Below, piece by piece: positions 24,780-37,814 of a stretch of DNA of 64,000 nucleotides. Source of the stretch: Isoetes taiwanensis (Eukaryota; Streptophyta; Lycopodiopsida; Isoetales; Isoetaceae); the NCBI GenBank assembly GCA_021234155.1, contig JAJEKV010000008.1, positions 2,699,580-2,763,579 on the forward strand, read 5' to 3'. The position numbers were made by a program, and so were the translations under genes. Below the pieces are notes generated by a model. The model saw only the letters and a list, made by a program, of their open reading frames with translations. It was not told the DNA's origin and did not search any database. Numbering within the stretch: position 1 is the stretch's first letter; each line of letters opens with the position of its first letter.

Positions 24780-26250
24780 GGGTGTTATATGTTGGAGATT
24801 TGTTCGTAGAAGAGGATAATGCCTTGGTTACTAAATTTTTTGATGATTGGAAGGATATCTTTGCTTGGGATTATGATGAGCTGGTGGGAATTGACAAAAG
24901 CATTTGTGAATTTGAAATTAAGATAAAGGGAGGTATGAAACCCTGTTATACAAAAGCTAAGAAGAATCAATGCTTCTCTATTAGGTCTAATCAAGGAAGA
25001 ATTATACAAAATGAAAGATGCGGTGTGTGATTATCGAAATTGTGAATCCCCGAAAGTGGCTATCTTGCATTGTTCCCTGTTGAAAAGAAAAACAAGGCCA
25101 TTAGGATCCGTGATAGACTATAGAGATTTAAACAAAGCTATCGGCCAAGGATTGTTACCCTTGCCATTTCGAAGAGGTGTTGCATGTCAGAAAGGTGGAA
25201 AGAGATTTACTCATTCTTAGATGGCTTTTCGTGTTTTAATCGATAAGCATCAAAGAAGGTGATCAGCCAAAAACTTCATTCATCACACCTTGGGGAACAT
25301 TTGCCATGAAAAGAATGCCATTTGGATTGATGAATGCTTTCGCAACATTCCAAAGAGCCATGGATGCAATTTTAAAGAAATGCCGCCTAACATTTTTCGT
25401 GTGTATCTTGGATGATCTTTGCTTGGGAACTTCTCTCGAAAGACATTTTGATATGCTAACCATGTTGTTTGACTTGTGTAGAAAGGGAGGAGGAGTTTGA
25501 ACCCCAAAAAGTGTGTTTTTTATCATCAAAAGGAGAATTGCTTGGGCATGTAGTATCCACATGCTAGAATTCAAATATCCGACAAAGAAGATTAAAAGCC
25601 CCGAGGAAACCGACACCTCCAAAAACCCTCAAACAAAGTTAAAAGCTTCATAGGGATGACCAGCTTCTTGAGAATGTATGTCCCTCATTTTTCCCACACC
25701 ATAAGCCCAATCTCCATTTCACAAAGGTTGGGAAGTTCTCCAAAAGTGAAAGCAAACACATCCTAGTAGATTGGGATGAGCAATGCCAAAATTCTTTTGA
25801 CAAAATCATTGATGCCATTTGCAAATCTATCCCGCTAAAACCTCGATCTAGAGAAGCCCTTCAAAGCTTACATCATTGTGACAAAAAAGCAATTGGTTTG
25901 GCAATCGCTACAAGGGGATCATGTAATTACTTTTTGCAAGCAAGATGTGGTCCGATACTAAAATTAGATATCCCAGGTTGGAGAAAAAGCAGCCCCCGAT
26001 GTTTTTAATAGAGAGACAAGGACATCTTCCGCAAAACAATCGGGTGCAAGTGTTCATGAGGCAAAAATCCTTTTTCACTCCTATTTGCAAAAAAGCAGCC
26101 CAAAGGCTAAAACCAGGTGCAGGTGGGCTTGTAAGATCCAAGCTTATGATATTATTGTAAAGGTGGTAAAGTTGATCGAGAATCCCAGCCCTATCTTCCA
26201 CTTGTGTTGTTTGAGCATGAAGATCAAGATGGTTTATGTGTTGATGACAA
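24780..26250 (+). pseudogene. Reverse transcriptase and connected RNase H region of element A
   Basis: RT lead-in DWKDIFAWDYDELVGID near 24845-24895, then VIDYRDLNKAIGQG near 25110-25150, MKRMPFGLMNAFATFQRAMD at 25306-25365 and CILDDLCLGTS near 25400 (the catalytic Y/x-DD block). The connection and RNase H are decayed between about 25640 and 26250. Family role: copying element RNA to DNA. Broken fossil. Confidence 0.85.
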
Positions 26251-26429
26251 TCTAACAAACTTGATCTCTGTTGATGCGTAAAACATTGATTGGCAATTTG
26301 ACATGAAACTATTTGGAAAGCAATGAGTTACCTAAGAACTTGAGTAGCAGTCAAGAAAGAAGATTTAGGGACAAGTGCAAGAAGTTCAAAGCTAATTGAA
26401 GGGATCCTATGCAAAGTTGACAAGGAGGG

Positions 26430-27011
26430 AGTCTTGCTGAGATGTGTGGATAAAGAAGAGGCTAGAATGATAATCGAGGCGGTCATGAGGGAGTTTGTGG
26501 AGGACACTTTGCAGTGCATAATAACCGCAAAAAAGATTTTAAGGTCAGAATACTTTTGGCCTACTCTCTTTAAGGATTGTTATGAAGCTATAAAATGCTG
26601 CCATAAATGTCGATTTTTGGCAAAAGAACCTTACAACCAGCCGCCCCGACCGCCATAATTTCCCCGGACCTTTCCAAATGTGGGGTTGGATTTTATAGGC
26701 CCCATAGACCCACCTTCCACAAACTCAACACCAGGTTTATATTAGTTGCCATTGATTATTTTACCAAATGGGCAGAGGCAATTCCTTTGAGAGAAGCCAA
26801 TGCCCAAGCCATCGCAAGGTTTCTACATGAAAATATGTCGTGCGCGATTTGGTATCCCTTTCAAAATTGTTTACGATAGAGGCAACCAATTCATCAACAA
26901 TGCAATTGCATTACTTCTAGCCACCTTGAAAGTTAAACACACCAAGAGTTCATCCTATTACCCTCAAGGAAATGGCGGTGCAGAGTCAACCAATAAGACT
27001 CTCAAATCAAT
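26430..27011 (+). pseudogene. Integrase of element A, N-terminal and core part
   Basis: The zinc-finger half is at 26500-26640 (KKILRSEYFWPTLFKD, CCHKCRFLAKEPY). The core begins near 26690 (GVGFYRPHRP, then YFTKWAEAIPLREANAQAIA). A catalytic-Glu-like block, SSYYPQGNGGAESTNKTLKS, precedes the interruption at 27011, where the chromovirus-B LTR is inserted. The integrase end lies beyond it at 28671. Broken fossil. Confidence 0.88.
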
Positions 27012-28665
27012 TGTGGCAAAGACAAAGATACGGTCCCGGGGCGTATATCTTGTCACGCCAGACACGCTTTACCCCCACCGGCGGCGTATGCGCCGGCGTA
27101 TAACAAGTGGGTAGCCCTAGGGGGCAACTTGCTAAGAATGTGCATTAGTATTAATGTGCACATTTTCCAACATTACACATTAATGTGGGCACACATTTCC
27201 ATGTGCCCACTTGATGCCAAGTGGGCCATACCAAGTGTGCAATTATTGTGCACATTTTCCAATGTACACATTAATTGGGTGCACACATTTCCATGTGGGC
27301 ACATTTGGCCACCTAGCCATTAAAGGCAAGTGGGCCCATTCCCAATTATCCCACATGCCTAAAGGGGATAATTGGAAACCCTAACCAACCCCTTGTCTAT
27401 TTAAGTAGGAGAACCCTAACTTGCCCATTTTTTCGTTTCTAGGGTTTTAGAGCTCGTTTTGGTGCCTCAAGAGCCAAAACCGCCTTGAACTTGGCCCCGA
27501 GAGAACCGCATCATTAGTTTTCCTTGATTCGGCATTTCAAGGGATGGTCGAAGTTGGTCGAGAAAGAACTCAAGGATCGTATTTAGGCAATTTAGTAGTC
27601 TAAACCCCATTTCAGCCATCAATCAGTAGGTTTAGCCTCTTAAATTGCCCATAGCAGCCCTCTAGAACTCTAGATAGTGATTCTAACTAAAGAACCTAAC
27701 TCTATGATATAGATTAGATCTTGTTCTTTAGTTCTTCTCGTGATGTATATGGATGATGTATCTCCGTGGAACTCCTTGTATTGGGAAGGGGTAGAGACTT
27801 CAAGCTTGGTAGTAGATGCTCCTAGAGTAGCCTCTCTAGCAAGATTGTAGATTCTTTTGCACAAGAGCCACACCGGGATGTGGGTGAAGGGGCGGGACCG
27901 GTGAGAAGGAGGTTCATGTCCTGACTCTTGAACGATCCCTTAGGGTGTGTAAGGCCTACCGGGATCATTGTGCTAGGTCCAATGGCTTGCCACCTGCGTC
28001 TTGGTAGCAAGGCATGGGCTCGACCGATGAAGTGGTGTTCACTTTCCATGGTTCGGGCCGAATAGGCCGGTGGCCCTCTAGTCACCTTGAGTCAGCATGT
28101 AGATCTCGGAGGGAGTGATCCCTACCCGCCCCATCGGAACCGGGAAGATGAGCCGTGAGTAGCCCCCTTTGGCTATGCATCCCGTGAGGCAAAGGGCCAG
28201 GTCCCGACACTTTTCAGACCACCGCAGTGTGCACAGGAGGGGCGGATGGAGTGGACAACCCTAAGCCATGTTCATATGCCAGCCAAATCCATTGCCATGA
28301 ATTCGGCTCCGCAATGAACTCCGGAGACCCAAGCCGCCGGGCCATCCCTTTGAGTCTCGAGCCTTGGGTAGGATTCCTATGTGATTTTGCTGATCTTTGT
28401 CTATGCAGATATGTGGAGGACCATCCTTCGTGATGGTCATATGATGTTGATGTATGTGCCTACCGACATGTATGCGTTTACGCTTCCGCAGACTAGGTAG
28501 GCCCCGAGGGAGATTGGTGCAATGACCCTTCCACTCTTCCCACCGGAACCCGCCACGGTGTCGTCATGTGGAGGGCCCCTCAGATTAGCATGGAGCTGGT
28601 ATGGGGATGAACTCCTGTTTGTATACCTGGTGAGGGCACCGTATGCTCAAGTAGGGGACGCCACA
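27012..28665 (+). mobile_element. Solo LTR of chromovirus B inserted in the element A integrase
   Basis: 1654 bp beginning TGTGGC and ending GACGCCACA, the end signature of the C1 and C2 LTRs. It is flanked by a perfect 5-bp target duplication, TCAAT at 27007-27011 and 28666-28670. No internal B sequence follows on either side, so this is a solo LTR left by recombination between the two LTRs of a full B insertion. The 38838-40506 copy is followed by the same TCAAT. Confidence 0.92.
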
Positions 28666-29260
28666 TCAATCTCGAAGAAGACCATTTGTTTCAAAAAGGA
28701 TTGGCATTTAAAACTTCATGATGCACTTTGGGCATCTGTAACTACCATCAAAGTGGCTACAAAGCACACCCCTTTCAGCCTTTGGTGTATGGGATAGAAT
28801 CAGTATTGCCTATAGAATTAGAGCTTCCATCACAAAGACCGCCTATCGATAAATTTGGAAATGGATGATGCTCTAAAAGACAGATTTGTGAGATTGATGC
28901 GGCTTGAGGAGCATAGATATGAATTTGAGAATGCAATAATGAGGAAAAGGCCAAGGATATTGCAGCCTTCAAAGCAAACATTATAAATTACTGGGGGAGT
29001 CTTGAAAGAAGGAGAGTTAGTGTTAAAGTGAAACAAAGCAAGGGAAGATATGGCAACAAAGTTTGAAAATCTTTTGGGAAGGACCATTTGAAGTAATAGG
29101 AACACCGCAAGGATTCATATTGGTCGAAGGATGTTGCCGATGGCGTAGAATTGATGAACCCTATCAACATTGTGCACCTAAAAGGTATTGGCAACAACAT
29201 GTTGCCTTTACTCTGCTCAACCGAAATCCTGTGGTAAGATGTAGCTAGGTTTAGTTAGTA
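28666..29260 (+). pseudogene. Integrase C-terminal part of element A (first copy)
   Basis: Continuation of the integrase after the B LTR: DWHLKLHDALWASVTT near 28700-28745, TPFSLWCMG near 28770 and a GPFEVIG-type C-terminal motif near 29085-29100. The same segment is present again at 40507-41090. Broken fossil. Confidence 0.85.
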
Positions 29261-29922
29261 CATAGGGTTAAAGCTAGATCTGTTAGGCCTGCCTTAGTAA
29301 GTGTAGTTCTCGCTTTAGAGTTGTTATTTGTGTTTTAATGAGTTTATAAGTGTTGCTATGCAGATTGTGATCAACCGAGGGAGTGAATTGATACTAATGA
29401 TCATGGTTCCATGCGGGTGCATCCGAGCATGTCTTTTACACATCTCTTCCATTGCACTACATTGATCTTCATCATTGGAGTTATCGACATTGCCTCCACA
29501 CCAAAGAACTCACCATACTAACAAGCTTTATCTTCACATGGGTGCATTCCTATGTTTATCTCCATCGGTCATCGATCAAGAGTTGACCTCATTGCATCGA
29601 GAAAGCCATCCTACATTGCCAATAAATTTCCCCAAGTCTGTCATACCACCATCCCTGCAGCTTCTCATAACTAAAGAGATTTATTTTCCATGCGGGTTCA
29701 TCTGAAAGTAGCATCATATGCATCGCTCATAATATCAGATCTATCACCTTCCAATCCATATGCAGGTCATTGAGTTGCCAACCATATTCTCATATTGAAG
29801 GGCATTTTGGAGAACATGTCAAGAGTTAATCAAATAGTCAAAAAAATTTTGGAAGACCGGCCCTTCTCTTTTTTGTTTGGCATAATCTTTGCCATGCTAT
29901 GGCAGCATGTAAGAGCCAAGCA
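29260..29922 (+). other. 3' leader of element A (first copy)
   Basis: About 660 bp between the integrase end and the second A-LTR with no env-like or other coding potential that I can recognise. It repeats at about 41090-41761 with the same order of phrases, differing mainly at CAG/CTG-like positions. Confidence 0.7.
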
Positions 29923-31109
29923 TGTATTAGCACTAATCCCATCAGTTTGGTTCAATTTGCAAGATATTAGGAGAATGCTTCACTAGCATACACTCAAGTT
30001 TGAAGAGCAAAGGAAGGACAATTGACTCAAGTCACTCAAGAGATACAAAAAGGTCAAACAAGCATGGGAAGTGTAGAGAAGAAGAGAAAGAAGATCCCTT
30101 GAAGAGCATTCCATGGTATGTGATCATTTATGAGCTTGGCATCTTTGGCATTTTTTGATTTCCATCCTCATCCACTCCACCATCCCAAATAGCATTGAAC
30201 CTTGGCTCCTTCCTCATACACCTCCCAAAGTCAAACTTGACCTTGAAAGTTCTTTCTAGTCAAAATACACCTTCATAAAACACCCACTTGCTTCATCATC
30301 CACTAGTTCAAGAGAGACTTGACATAGTCACAACTTTGCTTTGAAGTCAACATTCCATGCAACTTGAGCAAAATGTAGAGAGGCTTGCAAAATCCCTAAG
30401 GAAATGCTCAAAATTCAAATATGCCTCAAAGATGCCTCAAAGATGCTCCACAAAATTTTTTGGCTTCCTAATGAGCACTAGATGTGCCAAGTCCCTCTAC
30501 ACCATACTACACACATCACACCATCACCATTTTATCCTTTTCATATCTCAAACTCTCATTCAAATCAAAATTCATTTCAAAATATCATTGTTGCCACATC
30601 ACTTTTGACACCTCATCATTCACACACATCATCTCCACATCATTCTAAAATTTTGACTAGAGAGAATTTTCAAATTCAAGTGGGGTGACACGTCATCATT
30701 CCCATTGGCCATGTCATACTACCTAGCCATGCCATCTTTTTCAAATGCCACTCCATCCACTCCCCCAAATTTTTTCCAAATTCCAAAGAGCTCTATGGTG
30801 AAAAAAGACCCTGAGAATATTATAGGGCACAAAAAGATTCCCCCCCTAAAAAAAGAATTTTGAGAAAAGGCCTTATTCTAGGCATGATATATGTTTTCTA
30901 GGGAATCGTGCCATAGGGTGTAAGGAGTGCAAAAATTTTCCTATCTCCACCCCCCCCCAAGCCTAATTTCTCTTCCAAGCCAATTCCCCGCGCGTGGGAG
31001 CATCCGGTGTGGGGTGTGGAGGTACCCAATCCCACGTGGACACCGCACTAAATAATCGAAAAAAGAATGGATTTTTTAGCCCTTATATACCTTGTCTCCC
31101 AAATTGATC
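29923..31109 (+). repeat. Middle LTR of element A, truncated after its TATA box
   Basis: Starts TGTATTAGCAC like the other two LTRs and aligns with them for about 1187 bp. It stops at 31109 in the phrase CTCCCAAATTGATC, 20-odd bases past TTATATACC. The remaining 1.1 kb of the LTR is missing and unrelated DNA follows. Confidence 0.9.
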
Positions 31110-31677
31110 AGCCCCCCCGCCAACCAATCGAGGGAGGGCATCGTTTGTGTTTGAATTATAATCCTTAATTAGATTTAAGCTGTAATAATGTTAGATAATA
31201 TTAATGGCCAAGCCTTAGACTTAGAACCAAGACCCTTAAGCTAGATAGAGTCATCATCCCGATAGACACCAAGCCTCCGATCGACATGACAAGCACTAAA
31301 GCAGACCACTCGACTCCTCGACAAGGCTAAAATGACCCGAGGCCAAGGAGGTCAAGGAAACAAGAAGAGGAGAGGGCGAACTAGAGCGGGAGGCCGGGGG
31401 TCAAGAAGCAAGCAGAGCGTAGGTTGGTCCAACATTTTGAAGACTCAACACCGCACAAGCATACACACCAAAGGAGTAACTCTAATGAAGAAAGATATGC
31501 ACTTACCAATCATATCAAAGGAGAACCTTATTAATTTCAGTAAAAATGATAAAAATTTGTTTAATACAACGTGTTTTAGAGTAAATTATAATCGTATAAA
31601 GTTACTTAATTAAGTTAAGTTATAGAATTCTAGCTTTTGTTTTAGTCAAATTGGAGCTTTTGAGCAAAATTGAGACG

Positions 31678-31945
31678 ATGTCTCACACGTCGCCGCCAGA
31701 CAGATTTCTAGATTTTTAGGAATGGGCCGGGTAACATAGCGTGAGAACCATGCCCAAAAATGCCCAAAACAGCCCCAAATCGACCAAGTAAGGGGTCAAT
31801 TCTGCCTAACTCGATGAGTTTAGTGGAATTACAGCCTTAGATCACTTAAATTAAGTAAGCCCAGCCCAATTAGGACCCATGTCTCACACGTCGCCCAAGA
31901 TGATTTCTACATTCTCAAAATCGGTCCAGGCAACGTGTGAGACCT
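31678..31945. repeat. GTCTCACACGTCGCC repeats and a long dyad
   Basis: GTCTCACACGTCGCC occurs at about 31678 and 31881. ACGTGTGAGAC, the inverted form of its first 11 bases, lies at about 31935, making an inverted pair separated by roughly 40 bases. Function unknown. Confidence 0.6.
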
Positions 31946-34900
31946 CCAAATTTTGAACCTCCATAACTTGAGCTCTGAGCTCCAAATCGCCGAAATTTGT
32001 TTAGCGTTAGGACGTTTAGACAGCCTAGAATCCATTTATGACCTCAAATTAGGATAGAAATGTCAAACCCCATCTCAAAATGACCAAAATTGCTCAAACC
32101 CTTGAATTGCTTTCCCAAAGCGTAGTTTGTTTGTAGATAGAAGCATACCCCATTAGTAGCTCTCAAAGCATCGCTCTCGGCTCAAGCTGATGCCTTACTC
32201 CTAGGTAGAAGTGCTCAGGGGAACACCCCTTTGTTATAGTCATCTAGACCTTAGCATAGCAACCCAAGTCCAACTGTTGGTACACCACCTCTGCTTTCGA
32301 GCCAAAGGCATAAACCTTGACCTAATTGCGGTCCTTCTAATAGAGTTTGACTATATATAGCCACATTGACACTCCCTATTGCCGGGATACCTAGAAAGGA
32401 GCTAGAGCCTAGAGCTGCCCAAGTCATTCCATGTGTAGAGATTGGACCCCCAAACCAACTTTTGCTAGGACCTTAGAGTATACCTCAAACACCATGAGGG
32501 GCTTTGCAAAACAACCCTCATGTCATGCCATACCACGCGTCCTAATGTCCATAGACTTGTAAATTATAGATATGTCTCTAGTAATGCTTTGCCGAGCCAT
32601 CTTGCTTGCTTATAGAGCCCACAATATTGTAGGAGAGCCCTTCAAGTAGACTCTTAGACTCTAGGATACCGCAGCGTTGCTTTGAAGGACGGGGCCGAGC
32701 CACAGGAGCGAGCTAAGGGCGAACTTCTTGAAGACATCAAGGTCCCAGCCGATGTACAAACAGATAAGGAGAGGAGACCGAAAAGGCGCACTCCAAGAGA
32801 GGGAAGCATGACAAACACCTCAACCGACAAACGAGTAGAACAGACACCACCGCCTATCATCAATCTTCATCAAATGGGAAGAATATTGGTAACCAAAGGC
32901 ACCAAGAATGTTCTAGATGTCAACCTCCGGCTACTACGCCCCGCGAGCTCACATCAGAAAGAGGATCTCAACGCCTTCACCAACCGGGACGCATGAGTTT
33001 CAAATGGAGGAACATAAGACAACAAAATAAGTGCGGGGAAGATGTTAGGCATCGATGTCGCGTTAGCATCACGAGCTAGGGCCAGAGGGCATAATCTTCC
33101 GGTCGAGGGAGACAACTCATGGCGAATACGTGAGCGTTATATAAAACCGGAGGGAAGATCACCCACGACCTTGCGACCCGCCGCTCAAGCGCCAACGTCA
33201 ACAAAAGGAGTAACCAAGCTAGGCAACCACAAAGCACCTAAGGCTAATCGGGGCGAAGCTCCCTTGCACCCAGCAGAAGAACTTTCATCCGTTCCAAAAG
33301 TAGGAGACCATGAGGGGGAGGAGACGATATCGGGGAAGGAACATCTCCAACTTGAAGGCCTATATCAGCACTAGGGCAAGATCAAGGAGGAGAATATTAC
33401 GCTCCACAGAATTCCCGGACCGTGAACACCTAGAAACCAAAGGAAGGACGGCTTTACTACGTCAGCCAAAGGAGTGCGAGACTTCGAATGGTGAGGATCC
33501 AAAAGGGCGGAGGAGACGACCTAGCCAGCCAGGTACAAATCCGCAAAGGCGACCCGAAAGGAGCCATGGTAGGAAGCAATGGAGATGACCACACTTCCAG
33601 CCTGAGGTGAGAGCCACCTCGGGAATAAAGCAAAGCCCAAACAACAGAGTCGCGACTTTCGGAAATTCAACTGCGGGGGAATGACAATGCCCCCACCCGA
33701 CCCACGATCTCCGAGCTTCAAGACATCCAAGAATGCCCGTACAAGAACAGAGGGTGACCCTACCTTAAGCTTCGATCAATGGCACATAAATTAGCAATCT
33801 TGCAACGATACACGCATGTAGGGGCGTGGCGGTTTACCGCATTCCTCGCGACGAACATACACAACAAGGAGGAGCATCTTTTCAAGGGGATCACATCGAC
33901 GAACACTCTTTGCAACTTGAGGTGATCAGCTGGGATCGAGACATAAAGCTCAACAATAGTAGCGGCATCTCAAAGGAATCCGAGTCAACCTGAGCGAAGA
34001 AGATGCAACAAAACCGAAGAATCAAATGCGATAGGAGGAAGGGAAAACCTAGAGGAGTATAAATAATTAGGTAGATCTTCAGAAGTTGTTTTGCAAAAGT
34101 GGAAGAATTAAAATCCCAATGTAAATGCGTATATGTCTATTGTATATCTAGGGTGTCCACATATATAGTGGAGAAACATGAGTTTAGAGTCATGTTTCTA
34201 CGGATTTAGCTTTAGATCGTGAAGCTCCTTCACTTCGACTACCAAAGGAGGAAGCAAGGAGGCACAACTATAGCCCAAGGTCAAAATGGAAGAGCAACTA
34301 CGAGGGAGAAACGACTAGAGGCCAAGCAAACCTTCAACTCCAAACACCGAGGAAATGCCCTCATAAGAAGGATCTCGGCCACCCAATGTTAGAATAAGAG
34401 ACAACACCGAATCATGTCAAGATCATCAACGCTGCACCAGGACATCGTCGAGGTAGCAACACTACCTCTTGTAGCAAATTGGCGGCGACTTGACGAACTT
34501 ATGACATGAGTGGCCTCAACAATGGAAGGAGGAACACCCCGACATCAACGAGCCAACTAAGAAGGCAACATCTCGGCGACCATAATTCCAACTTGTGGTA
34601 GTATAGGGGATGTGCTATGACACGCGTGTATTAGATGGAGATGCACTTACGAAGGCACCTGACGAGGAGATATGCCCCAACAACTAGGTGATGGCTTCGT
34701 CAGGGTACTCCTACCGGTAATTAGAAGAGAAGAAGCCGACCATATCTCCGACATGTGGCACGCCAAAGCGTAAGGTAGAAGCATTCCGACACCTTAACGA
34801 CAAGGATATAAGCGGAAGCACCTTCGAAAAAAGAGAGTTCAAGATAATAGCCGGGCTATTCAACGACAAAGAGTATATCTAAGGCGTGTACTTCTTCAAC

Positions 34901-37611
34901 GCAAAGGGTCAAGTCTGGCAGAGATAAGGATCCATCATCCCGAACAAGCGAGACCATCGGGAGGAGAGTCATGATGCCTTACTTGCCAAAGAGACCGAAA
35001 TGCATAGAAGGACAAAGGTCGAGGAGGCGAAAGATGGAGAAGTGCTAGCAACCCGAGCTTCTTCCACGAAGCTTCCCGGAGGCAACAGGGAGGATCAAAC
35101 CGACGAGCACAATCAAAGCCACGGAGGGGTACCTCAAGACAAGAAGACGGCATAGCAGCGTGGGCGTGACAACGTCTAAGCCATGTGATCGGGGATCAAG
35201 CGAAGAAGTTTGGAAGCTTCGATGGAGAACCAACTAGGTGAGGCGAGCGATGACTTGCCTGTGACCTTGCATGCAACTTGGTGAAGACAAGGATGAACGA
35301 TTCAAAGAACAACTCCGGAGAAGAGAACAACTCGAGGAGGAGTATAGCCAAAGGAATCGTATACGGCCTCAAGAGACGCCTTCAAATAGCTTCAAGTATC
35401 ATGAAGGGAGGAACAATTATTAGAGAAACGGGGATCAAGAAGCGACTGAAATGTCAAAGCATCAACGACAAGCACACCTTAGTTAGAATGTGATGCAAAA
35501 GCGGTTGTGCCATAGCCGACAAACATCGGAGGGCCCAAGAATATCAACAAGTTACCCGGATGCGAGCGGCGTACAAATAGGAGGATATAGATCGTCAACA
35601 CCATTGCGGGAGGAACACCGATGACATTGCCAAGGAGTAGGTGTCCAACTTCGAAGGGGAGGCACAAGGGAGACCTAATAGCTCTAGTAGTAATTGTAAT
35701 TATGTAAGCTATATGTTGTGCATGTATAGTTCCCTTGTTATTTCTTCCCTCCCATAGCGTAACACATCAAAGGAAGAGATGTCATGCAAGTTGCAGGGGT
35801 GAAGCAATCAACATCGTCCAACACTCTTGAGGGCAACACGATAACGACAAGAGGACAATATCGAAGAAACAATATCGGATCAGAGTCATCCTTTTTTGCC
35901 AAGACAAAGAGTTCAAGATGAAAGATCTCTTTCAACGGCGCCACTTTTCGAGGCATTTGAAAAGCGGCATGCAAGATTCAAATGATCAACTACACCATCA
36001 AGCCACCAGCAATAAGAGGCTTCTAGCTTGAACAAAGTCAACCTCTACATCAAAGAGGAGCCCTTTGTCAAGGAGACCGGAAGTATCGGCGACTTCGGAA
36101 GAACGTTACCTTGCTCCTTCAAGCAGGAACGCTTGGCGGATGAGCTTCTAGCAAGCTCAAAGATCTAAGGCCATGGGGCCTAGTAGGTTAAATGTATGGA
36201 TGGTAACATCCATATTGGGATTAGAAGGCAATTAGGATATTCTCGTTGAAAGGATTGCCCAATTGGGAAGGAGGCGATAGGAGTAACTAAAATTATACGA
36301 TTGTTGCGGACATCCAACGTATTGAAACCACTTGGTGAGATTGATCTCCTCGCTAAGAAGGAATCACTACTAGGATAATTGTTGACCATGTATAAATCTA
36401 GTATCTCCAAAAGAATAATCCAACCGAGAAAGAAAGAAGTAATCTAACAAGTCCAGGCCAACTTGTTACGATGACATCAATTAGATTGGTAGGAATATTT
36501 CAAGAGTTTAAATAACTAAGAAAGGGGAATCTCTAGAATAATAAAATAATAGTACATGCAAGGTACATCTAAAATAAAAATTATAGTAATCAAATAGTCT
36601 TTTTGAGACAAAAGGAATTGTCGTCATGACAAAACCTTGTGGTTTAGAATCGTTCTAACTAAGTAGATAACCCATAACTATATTGAAATAAATGATAACA
36701 TAATATGTGCATCCATCTTAGATGGTTATATATGTTAGCTAAGGCTAGTAAATTAATGTGCTAAGTAAGAAGCATATAACCTCTTAAGGGGAGAGAATAG
36801 ATATGGCGTTGCAAAGCGCAATGTCATTGAAGGGGTCTTGAGGACCATTTTCTTTTTCAAAGAAAGTGGGAGGGCTCAATCTTATGATTGAGCGTACTTG
36901 CACCGAATTGTTGGCAAGTAGAATAGAGTTCACTCAAGAATGGCAATGGCGAAACAAATAAGTAAGATAGATAGATAGATAGCTCGGGAGGCCTTCAGCG
37001 TCTTGAGGCGGCGTAGTAGTGAACTTCACCAACGAAGTGGAGCAAAACTATGGGAGCAATGAGCGACCAAGTCACCTCAAACTACTCGCGCCCGGCTCAA
37101 TGAGTGGATCGTTTTAGCCTTAGGTAAGGTATGCATGTATTATAAGCCTTAATGTGTCTTATTGATAAGTTAAATATAGACCCTAATAAGCGCATAGAAA
37201 TTGTTGTGCGATATGTATCAACGATAATGTGAGGTAGCATGTTAATTAATCCTTAGCAAAGGATGCAATTCCTTCAAAAGGATAGCCATAGGTCCTTATA
37301 AATATAAATAGAAAATAGAATTAGGATATACTTAAAGTGCATCTTAGGGATATACTTCCAAGGGTAATGTAGGACCCAAGGAAGAGAATAAAAGCACATC
37401 TAATTCTTGTGTATGGTAATTAAAACCCCGTCTATAATACAATAGGTCTAAATCAGGGGTTATTGTTTAAATAATCATGATCTAAAAGTCGTTAAATATT
37501 GCAAAGCTTAGAGTAAATATAATTGTACTATCGGAAGTAATGTATCCGATACTATGATAATGTTAATTCATAAATATTACCTTAGGGTAATTATGTTAAT
37601 CACATGCATTA

Positions 37612-37621
37612 AGGGAGCCAG

Positions 37622-37653
<32 letters not shown>

Positions 37654-37664
37654 GCTCAGGCATG
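37612..37664 (+). repeat. Poly-A run flanked by a short inverted repeat
   Basis: A run of nearly 30 A residues (about 37622-37651) lies between GAGCCAG and TTGGCTC, so the flanks can pair. It may be a retroposed tail or simple slippage. Confidence 0.6.
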
Positions 37665-37814
37665 TCGATTTGTGTTTAGATTAGTTTCATGTGTAGTTAA
37701 GATTAATCTGCGCATGCAACCTATGCTTGGTATGGATGGCATGCGTTGTTACCGATGATGAGACCACTACGGTGATCTCTAGGGCGTGGTGTAATGTCAA
37801 TGTAGGCATGACCG

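Noticed and set aside
29260-29922. A possible env-like gene after the element A integrase
   Set aside because: Neither copy (29260-29922, 41090-41761) has a long frame, signal peptide or membrane segment shared between them.
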